Shown piece by piece: positions 46,066-56,299 of a stretch of 64,000 nucleotides of DNA. The stretch is from Dasania sp. GY-MA-18 (GTDB lineage Bacteria > Pseudomonadota > Gammaproteobacteria > Pseudomonadales > Dasaniaceae): the NCBI RefSeq assembly GCF_024734385.1, contig NZ_JANHAP010000007.1, positions 62,001 to 126,000 on the forward strand. Reading direction: 5' to 3'. Each line of letters starts with the position of its first letter. Within the stretch, counting starts at the first letter, position 1. The notes beneath the pieces are model-generated. The model ran no database searches. It saw nothing but the letters and a program-made list of their open reading frames with translations, and was not told where the DNA came from. Position numbers and translations under genes: made by a program.

Positions 46066-47373
46066 ATGAATATTTTTGAACAGGCCCAAGGCCAACATAT
46101 TAATTCCTATTACGCAGCCAGTGCTAATGGCGCTACCGACTTCCCCGCGCTAAGCGAGCATATAGAGGCTGAGGTTTGCGTAGTGGGCGGCGGCTATGCT
46201 GGCATGTCGGCAGCTATAGAGCTGGCCGAACAAGGCCATAGTGTGGTGTTGTTAGAGGCGGTAAAAATGGGCTGGGCAGCCTCGGGCCGTAACGGCGGCC
46301 AAATCATCGGTGGCTGGAATGCTGGTTATGATGACTTGGCCAATAGCTTTGGTCGCGATACCGCCACCCTCTTTGCTGAGATGAGTGAAGAGGGTAAGCA
46401 AATTATTTATCAGCGTGCCGAAAAATACGGCATAGAGGCAGATATTAAAAAAGGCTATGTCACTGCCGCCATGTATAAGCCGCATTTGGCCGACGTACAG
46501 CATTACGCTGAAGAGCTAGAGCAGTGGGGCTACCCTCACAAGGTGACGGTATTATCACAGCAAGACATGCAACAGCATGTGGCCAGCGATAGGTATATAG
46601 GCGGTTTATTTGATGAGGGCAGCGGCCACTTTCACCCCTTAAACTATGCCCTGGGCGAGGCCAAGGCCGCAGCTAGTTTGGGGGTGCGTATTTTTGAGCA
46701 CTCGCCGGTCATAAAAGTGGATGCTGGCGACGAGCCTAAGCTGTATACCGAGCAGGGCAGTGTTAAAGCCAAGCAAGTAATTTTAGCGGGCAACTGTTAT
46801 TTGGGTAAAACCGCACCCAAGTTGCAGAAGAAAATCATGCCCGCCAGCACTTTTATTATTGCTACCGAGCCTTTAGGGGCGGAGCGGGCTAAGCAGTTAC
46901 TGCCCACCGATGCTGCCGTGTGCGACCTGCGCCATATTTTGGATTATTTTCGCCTATCGGCCGATGGCCGTTTATTGTTTGGTGGTAAAACCATTTATCG
47001 CGGCGTAGACCCTAAAAATATCGCTAAGGTTATGCGTAAGGATATGTTAAAAGTTTTCCCGCAATTGGCAGATGTCAAAATTGATTATGCCTGGGGCGGC
47101 CATATCGATTTATCTGTTAACCGTATGCCCTATGTGGGTGAGTACGAGGCCAATGTTTATTTTGCTCAGGGCTTTTCTGGCCACGGTGTGGTGCCTGCCC
47201 ATATTGCCGGGCGAGTCTTGGCAGAAAAAGTGATGGGCCGCACAGAGCGCTATGATGCCTGGCAGCAAATCAAACATTATAGCTTTCCCGGTGGAACTTT
47301 ATTACGTAAACCGGGTTTTCTATTAGGATCTAGTTTTTTCTATTTACAGGATATCTGGGCCTCGCTGCGTTAA
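46066..47373 (+). CDS. FAD-dependent amino-acid/polyamine oxidoreductase (PuuB-like)
   Basis: This 435-residue DAO-family flavoenzyme starts MNIFEQAQGQHINSYYAASA. The Rossmann motif VCVVGGGYAGMSAAIELAEQ is near residue 35. The PuuB/OrdL-type GWAASGRNGGQIIGGW motif follows near residue 68, and FAQGFSGHGVVPAHIAGRVL near the end. PuuB oxidises gamma-glutamylputrescine; related enzymes oxidise other N-substituted amines, so the substrate is not certain. AGAGGTTAAGGT precedes the ATG. No other puu genes are adjacent. Confidence 0.82.
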   Translation: MNIFEQAQGQHINSYYAASANGATDFPALSEHIEAEVCVVGGGYAGMSAAIELAEQGHSVVLLEAVKMGWAASGRNGGQIIGGWNAGYDDLANSFGRDTATLFAEMSEEGKQIIYQRAEKYGIEADIKKGYVTAAMYKPHLADVQHYAEELEQWGYPHKVTVLSQQDMQQHVASDRYIGGLFDEGSGHFHPLNYALGEAKAAASLGVRIFEHSPVIKVDAGDEPKLYTEQGSVKAKQVILAGNCYLGKTAPKLQKKIMPASTFIIATEPLGAERAKQLLPTDAAVCDLRHILDYFRLSADGRLLFGGKTIYRGVDPKNIAKVMRKDMLKVFPQLADVKIDYAWGGHIDLSVNRMPYVGEYEANVYFAQGFSGHGVVPAHIAGRVLAEKVMGRTERYDAWQQIKHYSFPGGTLLRKPGFLLGSSFFYLQDIWASLR

Positions 47374-47416
47374 GCGCAGGCCTTAGGTTTTTCTGATTTT
47401 TTAATAAGGACTTAAT

Positions 47417-48214
47417 ATGAAGATAATCACTATGAGCGTGGCGGCAATATTATTTAGCATGGCTGCCATAGCAGAGCCCGAAGTCAAAGGCGGCCCTGAA
47501 GAACTGCGCCGCTTTTTACACCCCCAAGATAGCATAGTTAGCATACACGCCAGTGCCGAAGAAACAGCCTACTCTGATACCGCCATAGTCAGTTTAGTGT
47601 TTACTACCGAAGAGAAAAACCTGGCGGATGCACTGGCTAAAAACAGCTCGCTGCGTGAGCAAGTTAAGCAAAAATTACTAGCCGCCGGTATAGCGGCTAA
47701 GCATATTAACAGTGCTAAATTCGCAACCTCGCCGCAGTTTGGCTGGTTTGGTAGCAAACCCAGCAGCTATAAAGTGATAAACCGTATGGCGGTGGAAATA
47801 TCAGAAGAGTCACACTTAAAATCCCTGGCGGTAGTGGCCGATGAAAGCGCGGCCATAGAGCTATCGGATACCAGTTTTAAGCACAGTCAAAAAGACGAGT
47901 TTAATAATAAGGTTAAACAGTTGGCACTTAATAAAGTGATGCAGCAAAAAACCTTTTATGAAAATTCTTTGGGGGTGAGTTTAACTCCGGTTAATTTTCG
48001 TGAGGGCGCAACTGTTCATGCTGCCACCCGCGGTGCTGCTATGTTAGAAGAGGTAGTATTAAGCGCTAAAAAAGTAAAGCGCAGTGTACAGGATGCCGCC
48101 ATGAGCTATATGGGCCAGCCCCAGGCTACAGCGGAGGCCTCCTTTGATGAGGTGGCGTATAGGGCTGACCTGACAGTAGATTTTAAAATTGAGCCTAGGG
48201 CCGCTGCTAAGTAA
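47417..48214 (+). CDS. SIMPL-domain periplasmic protein
   Basis: This 265-residue protein has a signal peptide (MKIITMSVAAILFSMAAIAE) and a SIMPL (DUF541) domain: AEETAYSDTAIVSLVFTTEE at the start and SYMGQPQATAEASFDEVAYR near the end. Proteins of this family form periplasmic or membrane-linked oligomers with a role in stress resistance; the exact role here is unknown. It follows the PuuB-like gene by 43 bases with AATAAGGA ahead of it, and is likely read with it. Confidence 0.8.
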   Translation: MKIITMSVAAILFSMAAIAEPEVKGGPEELRRFLHPQDSIVSIHASAEETAYSDTAIVSLVFTTEEKNLADALAKNSSLREQVKQKLLAAGIAAKHINSAKFATSPQFGWFGSKPSSYKVINRMAVEISEESHLKSLAVVADESAAIELSDTSFKHSQKDEFNNKVKQLALNKVMQQKTFYENSLGVSLTPVNFREGATVHAATRGAAMLEEVVLSAKKVKRSVQDAAMSYMGQPQATAEASFDEVAYRADLTVDFKIEPRAAAK

Positions 48215-48391
48215 TTTTAAAGTCACACCGCAGCGGCGAATTACAGGGATGTATTCGCAGCCTGCTGCTAGCGTTAAACGCCCCCACGCTAATGCCTGAT
48301 TAAATATAAAGCTTTGCCCTAATCCTTTTTGTGTAAATATTATGCAGCAGTTAAACTGCGCTTCCTTTTATTATCTATTGTTGGTCGTCTT

Positions 48392-49327
48392 ATGCAGTCA
48401 AAAGCACATTTTTGGGGTTGGGTGTTACTGTTTGTGAGTTTTGTTTGGGGTATAGAGTTTTCCCTGGTACATAAATCGCTGGATACCTTAGGCCCCAATA
48501 CCTTTAATACCTTGCGTTTTGGCATTGCTGTTATCAGTTTGTCACTTTACTTTATTCTGCTAAGGCAGCCCTTGTGGGCCAAGCTAAACAAATCAGTGTT
48601 GCATCATGGCATTATTTTAGGGGCAGTTTTGTTTACGGGCTTTGCGGCGCAAACTATAGGCCTGCAATACACTACGGCCAGCAATGCCGGTTTTATTACC
48701 GGCTTAAATGTTATTTTGGTGCCTATTATTGCTCTGCTATGGCTAAAGCAGCCACAACAGTGGTTTGTGTGGCTGGGGGTAGCACTGGCGGTAGTGGGCA
48801 CCTTGCTGCTGACCGGTGGCTTATCGGGTTTTGGTAGCGGTGAGTTGCTGGTGTTGTTATGTGCATTGATGTTTGCGGTGCATATTGTGTATACCGGCGT
48901 TTATGTGCGCGAGGTAGATCCGCTGGCGCTAACGCAGGTGCAATTAATTACAGTAACTTTGTTAAGTCTGCTGGCAGCGGCTTATTACGAGCAGGAATCT
49001 TTACTGGCATTACCCGAACACCTGATTAGCAATGCCAACACTGAAGTGGGGCAAACCCTATGGCTAGCGTTGTTGCTAGGCGGCACGGTAGGGACTAGCT
49101 TGGCCTATGTGGCACAGACCATAGGCCAAAAATATTTGGATGCTTGGCGCGTAGGGGTGATATATGCCACTGAACCTTTATTTGCGGCACTGGGCGGTTT
49201 TTGGATTTTGTCAGAAACCTTGAGCAGCTATGCTTGGCTGGGTGCGGGCTTTATTATCGCAGGTATGTTAATCGCTGAGTTAATGGAAGGTGATCAGCCT
49301 GAGGTCGATGATAGCGCTTTGGCCTAA
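48392..49327 (+). CDS. EamA/DMT-family inner-membrane transporter
   Basis: I chose ATG 48392 (MQSKAHFWGWVLLFVSFVWG) because the open frame upstream to 48329 adds only unlikely sequence. The 311-residue protein has ten membrane spans in two EamA repeats (LGPNTFNTLRFGIAVISLSL; ATEPLFAALGGFWILSETLS). It exports or exchanges a small metabolite of unknown identity. It is transcribed alone. Confidence 0.88.
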   Translation: MQSKAHFWGWVLLFVSFVWGIEFSLVHKSLDTLGPNTFNTLRFGIAVISLSLYFILLRQPLWAKLNKSVLHHGIILGAVLFTGFAAQTIGLQYTTASNAGFITGLNVILVPIIALLWLKQPQQWFVWLGVALAVVGTLLLTGGLSGFGSGELLVLLCALMFAVHIVYTGVYVREVDPLALTQVQLITVTLLSLLAAAYYEQESLLALPEHLISNANTEVGQTLWLALLLGGTVGTSLAYVAQTIGQKYLDAWRVGVIYATEPLFAALGGFWILSETLSSYAWLGAGFIIAGMLIAELMEGDQPEVDDSALA

Positions 49328-49393
49328 TACGCTAACAGTGACTAGCTTTCTATAGTATTAGAAAAAGTGCATTAAAGAGTAGGAGAGCAGAGA

Positions 49394-49618
49394 GTGATTT
49401 CCAAAAAATATACGACTTATGTATTTTCTTTTTTTATGTCGTTGTTAATGTCTGCCATTATGTCTATGGTGGTGAGTTTACTCAATGTGGGGCTGGTGGA
49501 AAATATTTTTGCTATTTGGTTGCGGGCCTGGGGTATTTCTTTTGTAATTGCTTTTCCTACGATTATTGTTATCTCGCCGCTGGTTAAACGGCTGGTTAAT
49601 TTAGTGATTAGCAAATAA
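49394..49618 (+). CDS. DUF2798 small membrane protein
   Basis: This 74-residue protein starts at a GTG behind GTAGGAGAGCAGAG. It has two membrane spans (FSFFMSLLMSAIMSMVVSLL; WGISFVIAFPTIIVISPLVK) and the DUF2798 ending PLVKRLVNLV. The function of DUF2798 is unknown. It follows the EamA gene by 66 bases. Confidence 0.78.
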   Translation: MISKKYTTYVFSFFMSLLMSAIMSMVVSLLNVGLVENIFAIWLRAWGISFVIAFPTIIVISPLVKRLVNLVISK

Positions 49619-49698
49619 TCAGCTGGCGCTTTTTATTGATGGCGCTATCTTTTGGCTAGGTTTTTTCGAGTTGAGCGTTAGCCCTGCTCATTGTGGAT

Positions 49699-51126
49699 TT
49701 AAAAAACAGGGTAGTCCCCATCAGCAAAAAAAGGCGGTTGCAGTGTTTCATAGGCGCTGGCGGCTTTAAATACACTGTGCTCGTCGTAGGCCTTGCCCAC
49801 AATTTGTATGCCGGTAGGAACATTATTGCTGTCTTTGCCGGAGGGCATGCTCAGCACCGGGCAGCGGCTTAAGCTATTAAAATAATAGGTCATGGAATCA
49901 GAGCCAAAATTAGGGCTAATCAATTTATCGTTAATGCTTAGCGAGTTAACGCTATAGTCCCAATCGGCGGGTACTTTTGCGGTGGCTGCAGTGGGGCATA
50001 TCAATACATCATAAGAATCCATGGCGCGGTTGAAGGCATTATACATTTCAGCTTCATGGGCTTTGGCCTTGAGTAAATCATCTATACTAATCACTTTGCT
50101 GTCGGCAAATAGCGACTGTACATAGGGCGTTAACTGTTCTAGTTGTGCAGGCGAGGCAAACTGCTGTTTTAAAATATTGATGGCATAAAAATAGATGTGG
50201 GTAAAAAAGGTCTCTATACATTGCTCGTTCCAGTCTATAGCGACTTCTTCTACTATGGCGCCTAAGTCTTGAAATTTTTTAACTGCGGTCAAGGTGTTTT
50301 TTTGTACATCTCTATCCACTTCCCTGTGACCTAAATCTAAACTGTAGGCTATGCGCATACCGGCAATATTGTCATAGCTGTTGGGCAAAATAAGTTTAGG
50401 GCTGAGGCTACAAATATCACTGGGGTGAGGGCCTGCAATTTGGTTTTGAAATAAAATAATATCTGCTACCGATCTGGCCATAGGGCCTTCGTGGCAGTAA
50501 GTATCAAAATTCCACGGTGGTGATTGTGGCACTCGGCCGTAGGGCGGTTTATAGCCGACTATGCCGTTGTGTGAGGCCGGTATGCGAATAGAGCCGCCTA
50601 TGTCACTGCCGGTAGCTAAGGTCGCCGTGCCTGAAGCCAGTGCTGCACCCGAGCCGCCCGATGAGCCGCCAGCACTATAGGCTTTATTCCAAGGGTTGCG
50701 GGTAACGCCCCATAGCTTGGAAACAGTATTGGAGTGCATGCAAAATTCAGGGGTGGTGGTGCGTACATGGGCAATAGCGCCTGCGTCTAGCAAGCGCTGT
50801 AACATAGGCGAAGTATTATCGGCGATAGCGTTTTTTAATAATAGCGAACCTTGCGTGCAAGGCCTGCCTTGTTGTGCGGTCTCATCTTTTACCCCTAGGG
50901 TGATACCTGCTAAGGGTTTGGCGCGACCTTGCCTATAAGCGAGCTCGGCCGCTTGCGCGGCCTGTAAGGCTTGATCATAAAACTGAAAGGCTAAGGCATT
51001 AACAGAAGGTTCCACTTTTTCTGCTCTGGCAATTTGTGCCTGCAGAATATCTACGGGCGATAGTTCGCCCGATAAAAAGTGTTTGATGGCCGTTGTTGCC
51101 GATAAATAGCAAAGCTCTTCAGACAT
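49699..51126 (-). CDS. amidase signature-family hydrolase, paralogue 1
   Basis: This 475-residue protein has the full amidase signature: catalytic Lys in ITLGVKDETAQ (about residue 79), cis-Ser in AGGSSGGSGAALASG (about 155) and nucleophile Ser in ATGSDIGGSIRIPAS (about 175). It hydrolyses a C-N amide bond of an unknown substrate. No signal peptide is seen, so it is cytoplasmic. It is the last gene of the amine/amide operon. It has the same length as paralogue 2 and is closely similar throughout; a tandem duplication. Confidence 0.9.
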   Translation of the reverse strand: MSEELCYLSATTAIKHFLSGELSPVDILQAQIARAEKVEPSVNALAFQFYDQALQAAQAAELAYRQGRAKPLAGITLGVKDETAQQGRPCTQGSLLLKNAIADNTSPMLQRLLDAGAIAHVRTTTPEFCMHSNTVSKLWGVTRNPWNKAYSAGGSSGGSGAALASGTATLATGSDIGGSIRIPASHNGIVGYKPPYGRVPQSPPWNFDTYCHEGPMARSVADIILFQNQIAGPHPSDICSLSPKLILPNSYDNIAGMRIAYSLDLGHREVDRDVQKNTLTAVKKFQDLGAIVEEVAIDWNEQCIETFFTHIYFYAINILKQQFASPAQLEQLTPYVQSLFADSKVISIDDLLKAKAHEAEMYNAFNRAMDSYDVLICPTAATAKVPADWDYSVNSLSINDKLISPNFGSDSMTYYFNSLSRCPVLSMPSGKDSNNVPTGIQIVGKAYDEHSVFKAASAYETLQPPFFADGDYPVF

Positions 51127-51161
51127 TATTGAATAACCTTACGCTCACGATTAGCTAGACA

Positions 51162-52589
51162 TTAAAGCTTTGGATAATCACAGGTAGCAAAGAATGGTTT
51201 ATTAATCGCTTCATAGGCGCTAGCTGCTCTAAACACTGTGTGTTCGTCGTAAGCCTTACCAACGATTTGTATACCGGTGGGTACATTGTTTCTATCTTTA
51301 CCTGCTGGCATGTTTAATACCGGGCAGCGGCTGAGTATATTGAAGTAATAGGTCAGCATTTCCGTTACAAACATAGGCTCTATTTTTTTGCCGTTTATTT
51401 CTAAGGGCGTGGTACTAAAATCCCAGTCGGCGGCAAAGCTGGCGGTAGCCATGGTGGGGCAGATAAATAAATCATAGTCGGCGGTGGCCTGGGTAAACTG
51501 CTGGTACATTTCACCTTCATGTTGCTTGGCGTCAATAATATCGGGGATGCTAACGCCATTAGATTGCTCTAGTAAAAAGCGTACATAGCTGGTGAGCTGC
51601 TCGTACTGCACAGCATCGGTGAGAGATTTTTTCAATATGCCCATGGCATAAAAATATAAGTGGGTTAAATAAGTTTGGCGGCAGCGCTTGGTCCATCCTA
51701 TAGAGACTTCTTCAACTATGGCGCCCAGATCGCGGAATTTCTGCAAGGCCATTAAGGTGTTTTCGCGTATGTCATTATCCACTTCGCGATGTTCAAAATC
51801 TAAGCTGTAGGCTATGCGCATACCGGCGATATTGTCATAGCTATTGGGCAGGATAAGCTTGGGGCTTAGGCTGGCAATATCACTGGGGTGGGGGCCGTTA
51901 ATCTGATTCTGGAATAAAATGGTGTCGGCTACAGTCCTAGCCATAGGGCCTTCATGGCAGTAAGTGTCAAAGCTCCAGGGCGGTGATTGCGGTACGCGAC
52001 CAAAAGGCGGCTTGTAACCGACTATGCCGTTTTGTGACGCGGGTATGCGTATAGAGCCTGCAATATCACTGCCGGTGGCTATAGTGGTTGTGCCTGAGGC
52101 TAATGCCGCACCCGAGCCACCCGATGAGCCGCCGGGGCTATAAGCTAAGTTCCATGGGTTGCGAGTAACCCCCCATAATTTCGACATAGTACACGAGTGC
52201 ATACAAAACTCAGGTGTGGCAGTGCGGGCATGAGGAATAGCACCAGCATCAAGCAAGCGCTGCATCATAGGTGCATTGCTGTCGGATACATGGTCTTTTA
52301 ATAATAATGAGCCGTGAGAGTTGGGTTTGCCCTTGTGGGCAAGCTCATCTTTTACTGCCAGTGTTATGCCCTCTAAGGGTCTGGCGGTGCCATTTTGATA
52401 GGCTTTTTCGGCAGCCTTGGCCATGTCCATGGCTTCGTCATAAAAGGTATATACCAAAGCGTTTACTTCGGGCTCTACTTGTTGGGCGCGCTCGATTTGC
52501 GCCTGTAATAACTCTACCGGTGATAGTTCTCCAGAGCTAAATAATTGTATGGCCTCTACCGCCGACAAATAACACAATTCATTAGACAT
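51162..52589 (-). CDS. amidase signature-family hydrolase, paralogue 2
   Basis: This 475-residue copy of the neighbouring amidase keeps all catalytic residues: Lys in ITLAVKDELAH, cis-Ser in GGSSGGSGAALASG, and Ser in ATGSDIAGSIRIPAS (one Gly changed to Ala beside the nucleophile). Differences from paralogue 1 lie mostly in the middle and C-terminal third (about residues 270-400), where substrate contacts usually are, so the two may have different substrates. It lies 40 bases behind the MFS gene and 35 ahead of paralogue 1. Confidence 0.9.
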   Translation of the reverse strand: MSNELCYLSAVEAIQLFSSGELSPVELLQAQIERAQQVEPEVNALVYTFYDEAMDMAKAAEKAYQNGTARPLEGITLAVKDELAHKGKPNSHGSLLLKDHVSDSNAPMMQRLLDAGAIPHARTATPEFCMHSCTMSKLWGVTRNPWNLAYSPGGSSGGSGAALASGTTTIATGSDIAGSIRIPASQNGIVGYKPPFGRVPQSPPWSFDTYCHEGPMARTVADTILFQNQINGPHPSDIASLSPKLILPNSYDNIAGMRIAYSLDFEHREVDNDIRENTLMALQKFRDLGAIVEEVSIGWTKRCRQTYLTHLYFYAMGILKKSLTDAVQYEQLTSYVRFLLEQSNGVSIPDIIDAKQHEGEMYQQFTQATADYDLFICPTMATASFAADWDFSTTPLEINGKKIEPMFVTEMLTYYFNILSRCPVLNMPAGKDRNNVPTGIQIVGKAYDEHTVFRAASAYEAINKPFFATCDYPKL

Positions 52590-52629
52590 AATGCTTTCCT
52601 TTAATACATAAGTGTTTTGATGGTAAAAA

Positions 52630-53820
52630 TTAAATTGTTTTGCCCGTGTTTTTTAAGGCTAGGGCAAACAGGCATAAGCTCAGTACTACGCCGCCGGTGG
52701 CTAAATGCCCCACGGCAATAAAATTGCTATTAGAAATTAATAAGCCCGCGGCGGCTGGGCCCATTGCGCCGCCTAGGGTTTGAAAAGCTGGCGTTAACGC
52801 CACCGCTTTGCCGGATGGATCGCATTGATTAACTGCGGCATATTGATAGGGCATGGAAAAATTCCACATGGCGGCGTATAGCAGTGCGGCCATAAAATAA
52901 AATTCTGCCGATATAGTAAAAGACAAGCCATAAACAGCTAACACTATGCCAGCGGTTGCTAAGCCTAAGGGTCTAATCCTGCCATAGCGATCGCCTAAAT
53001 AGGATGCGGCCAAAGAGCCTATGATGGCGATCATGGCGGCTATGGCTAGCAGGGTGCTGGCGCTTTCGGTGCTTAAGTTGGAAGCTACGCCCATTCTTTC
53101 TATATAGGTCCAGACACTGCCTATGTTGAAGAAAAATAAAAAGCAGGCAGCAACAGAAAGTAAAGCTTTAGGATTGGCGAGCACGCCCAATGCACTGGGG
53201 CTAAGATCAGCTACTGCTCTGCCAGCGCAGGGCAGCCAATAAATAACCGCCAGCCCTGATAGCGCTAAAATTGCCATTAAGCTATATATGCTATCGAAGC
53301 CCCATAGGTTGATGGCTTGTGGGGTAAGAAAAATTAGCAGGCTGGATCCTGTGACTTGTAAAGAAACTGCATAGCCAAACGCGCGGTCGGGGTTGGCAGT
53401 ATCAGATAAAATAATCAGGCTAAGTGAATACAAAGCACCGCTGCCCAAACTTATGCAGGCAAACCCTATGAGTTTGCTGATATATAGTTGGGAAGAAAAG
53501 CCAATAAAGCAGCCAATAATAAATAGCGCTAAACTAATTGCTGCACTGTATTGCCAGTTATAGCGCCTTACCCAAAATAGTGCAGAGGTAGAGCTAAGGC
53601 TGTATAGCAATAATAGGGCGGCAGAAAAATAACCCAGCTGTTGATTATTGAGGCTAAATTGATTGGCACTGGCGCCGATAATGACGGGCTGAATTAGCAC
53701 CATGAGTGAGCCTATAAGATTAAGCCATAGCGCTGCGGCGATAGCTCGCGGGCGGAACAGGCTAGTCTCATTAGTACTGTGATTACTGGCAACTGTTTCT
53801 TCAAGATAAGATGTATTCAT
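52630..53820 (-). CDS. MFS transporter
   Basis: This 396-residue protein has about twelve membrane spans. The typical cytoplasmic loop between spans is ASYLGDRYGRIRPLGLATAG, and the first span is AALWLNLIGSLMVLIQPVII. It should carry a small organic solute across the inner membrane. From its place between the TonB receptor and the amidases it probably takes the substrate of this operon from periplasm to cytoplasm. Direction and substrate are inferred. Confidence 0.88.
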   Translation of the reverse strand: MNTSYLEETVASNHSTNETSLFRPRAIAAALWLNLIGSLMVLIQPVIIGASANQFSLNNQQLGYFSAALLLLYSLSSTSALFWVRRYNWQYSAAISLALFIIGCFIGFSSQLYISKLIGFACISLGSGALYSLSLIILSDTANPDRAFGYAVSLQVTGSSLLIFLTPQAINLWGFDSIYSLMAILALSGLAVIYWLPCAGRAVADLSPSALGVLANPKALLSVAACFLFFFNIGSVWTYIERMGVASNLSTESASTLLAIAAMIAIIGSLAASYLGDRYGRIRPLGLATAGIVLAVYGLSFTISAEFYFMAALLYAAMWNFSMPYQYAAVNQCDPSGKAVALTPAFQTLGGAMGPAAAGLLISNSNFIAVGHLATGGVVLSLCLFALALKNTGKTI

Positions 53821-53936
53821 AACTTAGCCGTAGGCGACTATGCCGTGATAAGCGGCACAGTGGTTGTTAGGAAGCTGCATTTATATGCCTATAGCTTTGG
53901 CAGAATAAATGCAGCTAGGTTTTTACATAGAGCTTG

Positions 53937-56225
53937 CTACCAGTTGTATAACGCCTCTATAGACCAGCTACGAGGTTGCCCTGGTACTAGCGGGTAGGTC
54001 ACAACATCATCTGTGGTAACACGGGCGGCATACTCTTCGTTGGCTAAGTTTTTACCCGCCAGCGCAAGTTCCCAGCGTCCCTCCACATCGGCGATAGCAA
54101 AGCGCGCGTTTAACAGGCCGTATCCATCTTGGCCTTTGGCGGCGTGATCCAGTGGGCTGATAGTGGAGTCTTTGGAGACTATATCGTCGCGCCAGTTATA
54201 ACCCAGCTCAGCTTCAGCCTCGTAGGCGTCACTAAGCATCCAGCTGTAATTGGCTTGCAGGGTATAGCTAAAGTCAGGTGCAAAGGTTCTGTCTAAACCA
54301 TCTAGGGTTTGAGTATTACCTGCGGGGTCAAACACTGGGGTTTTTTTGGCTTCGGTAAATTCGGCGTCTAGCCAGGTAAAGCTGCCGGATAGTTTTAAGC
54401 CCTCTACTGCTTGGGGCAGCCAAATAATATCTAGCTCATAACCTAAGTGTTCGGCGTCACCCATATTATCTAGTTTCGATAGCTGGGTGTTGGTGACATC
54501 ACTTTCTATGACTATAAAGCCTTGCACTTCCTGGTAATCGTAAAAGAAGACATCGCCGTTAACGCGTAGGGTGTTGTCTAGCCAATTACTTTTAAAGCCT
54601 ACTTCATAGGAAAGTACATGTTCTTCTTTATAGGGCTGTACGTCACTTTCATAAAAGGAGAAACCGCCAAAGAAACCGCCGGATTTAAAGCCTTGGGTTA
54701 TTTTTCCGTAAACTAATATATCTTCGGTAGGCGTCCAATCTAAGCCTAAGTGGCCGGAGTAATTGTGCTCTAATTTATAGTCGGTTTTTATATTATTTAG
54801 AATGTAGCTAGGCCCGCCAAAGTTGTTAAGAGGATCTTCGTCGAAATGAAATACGTTAAAAATTTCTTTTTCTTCATCAGTGTAACGCAGTGAGCCATTG
54901 GCAGCTAAGTAGTCATTGATTTGGTATTTTAACTGTACATAGGCCGACCAGGATTCGTTTTCTTGCTCAAAGCCTCTTTCGCTAGAGGTTTGGAAAAATG
55001 GAAAATCGGTTAAGTCACCTTTGCGGTTATCACTGATTTCGTCCTCGGCATAAGTAAAGCCTATTAACCAATCCAGTTTGCCATTGCCGTTAGAGGTCAG
55101 TCTAAATTCTTGCGACCAAGATTTAATTTCGGCATCGCCTTCTCTTTCATTTAAAAAGTTGGGCGCTTCGGCATCAAAGTCAAACTCTTGTTTATTTTCG
55201 TAATCGATATAGCCGGTGATGGCGGTAAAGGTGGCAAAACTCATATCCCAGTTGATATGCATGGCAAAAGCCTGCCATGAATTATCTAGCTCATTGGTGG
55301 GCGGTGCTAATACTTTGGTGCCGTCTCTATCTTGCTCTGAGGGCAGCGGTAGGCTGGGGTCTAGTACGTTACCAAAGGTAAAGCAGCTGTCTTCATCGGC
55401 TTTGCCATTGAGGGCTGCCTGACAGAAATTACCCATGGCATCGTATACCGGCTGATTGTATAGCAGTGTGGTTTCGGAGCGGTCGTAGCCGCCATCCACT
55501 TTAAAGAGCACATCGACATTGTCATTGGCCTGAAATAATAATTGTGCACGGTAGGCGCTAAAATCACTGTCGCCCCATTCGTCATCTTTGGCAGTGGCTA
55601 AGGAGTCTTGCCAGCCGCCACCTTGGTGGGTGGTGGCCGCTAAGCGTATGGCAACTTTGTCGCTAAGGGCGGTGCCTACAGCGCCCTCCAGGGTGCTGCT
55701 GTTCCATTTGCCATAAGAGGCTTTTAAGTAACCGTTGTTACCATCTTGCAGTGAGGGGGCTTGTGAGTGTATGAGTACGGCGCCACCGCTGGTATTTTTA
55801 CCATAGAGGCCGCCTTGTGGGCCTTTTAGTATTTCTACCCGTTCTATATCAAATAAGCCTATGCCGCCCATGACATTGGAGGTGAGGTAAAAGTCATCAT
55901 AATAAATGGCAGAGGCTGGGGTGTTGTTGGAGTTAAAATCTGCCAAGCCTACGCCGCGTATAACCCAGGTGGGTTGGCCTGCACCGCGGTCGTCAAACAG
56001 TTCTACGCCGGGTACAAACTCAATTAAATCTTGCACTGCATTGGCGCCGGATTTTTTTAAATCTTCCTGTGAAAAGGCTGCCACGGCGATGGGTACGTCT
56101 TGTAAGCTTTCGTTACGTTTTTGGGCGCTAACTATCACCTCTTCTAGTACAGCGGCATAGCTGAGGTTGGCATTAATAGCCACTGCGGTAGCGATGGCTG
56201 TAACTAGTCGTTTTTTATTGTTCAT
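53937..56225 (-). CDS. TonB-dependent receptor of the amine/amide operon
   Basis: I chose the ATG at 56225 (MNNKKRLVTAIATAVAINAN) behind GGAGAATG; the open frame continues eight codons upstream without a good ribosome site. The signal peptide ends near SYA. EEVIVSAQKRNESLQDVPIA and the plug motif VEILKGPQGGLYGKNTSGGA follow. A barrel fills the rest and ends in SIEALYNW (aromatic last residue). The 762-residue protein should bring the operon's substrate into the periplasm. It belongs to the same receptor type as the one at 2696-5026. Confidence 0.92.
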   Translation of the reverse strand: MNNKKRLVTAIATAVAINANLSYAAVLEEVIVSAQKRNESLQDVPIAVAAFSQEDLKKSGANAVQDLIEFVPGVELFDDRGAGQPTWVIRGVGLADFNSNNTPASAIYYDDFYLTSNVMGGIGLFDIERVEILKGPQGGLYGKNTSGGAVLIHSQAPSLQDGNNGYLKASYGKWNSSTLEGAVGTALSDKVAIRLAATTHQGGGWQDSLATAKDDEWGDSDFSAYRAQLLFQANDNVDVLFKVDGGYDRSETTLLYNQPVYDAMGNFCQAALNGKADEDSCFTFGNVLDPSLPLPSEQDRDGTKVLAPPTNELDNSWQAFAMHINWDMSFATFTAITGYIDYENKQEFDFDAEAPNFLNEREGDAEIKSWSQEFRLTSNGNGKLDWLIGFTYAEDEISDNRKGDLTDFPFFQTSSERGFEQENESWSAYVQLKYQINDYLAANGSLRYTDEEKEIFNVFHFDEDPLNNFGGPSYILNNIKTDYKLEHNYSGHLGLDWTPTEDILVYGKITQGFKSGGFFGGFSFYESDVQPYKEEHVLSYEVGFKSNWLDNTLRVNGDVFFYDYQEVQGFIVIESDVTNTQLSKLDNMGDAEHLGYELDIIWLPQAVEGLKLSGSFTWLDAEFTEAKKTPVFDPAGNTQTLDGLDRTFAPDFSYTLQANYSWMLSDAYEAEAELGYNWRDDIVSKDSTISPLDHAAKGQDGYGLLNARFAIADVEGRWELALAGKNLANEEYAARVTTDDVVTYPLVPGQPRSWSIEALYNW

Positions 56226-56299
56226 TACATTCTCCAGTCTGTTATCCATTATTATTGTGGTTTTGCTGTTACTTTATTGCGCTTACTACTAGTTTGGTT

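Noticed and set aside
48347-48359. GCAGTTAAACTGC palindrome before the EamA gene
   Set aside because: Short, with no supporting context; such sites are expected by chance.
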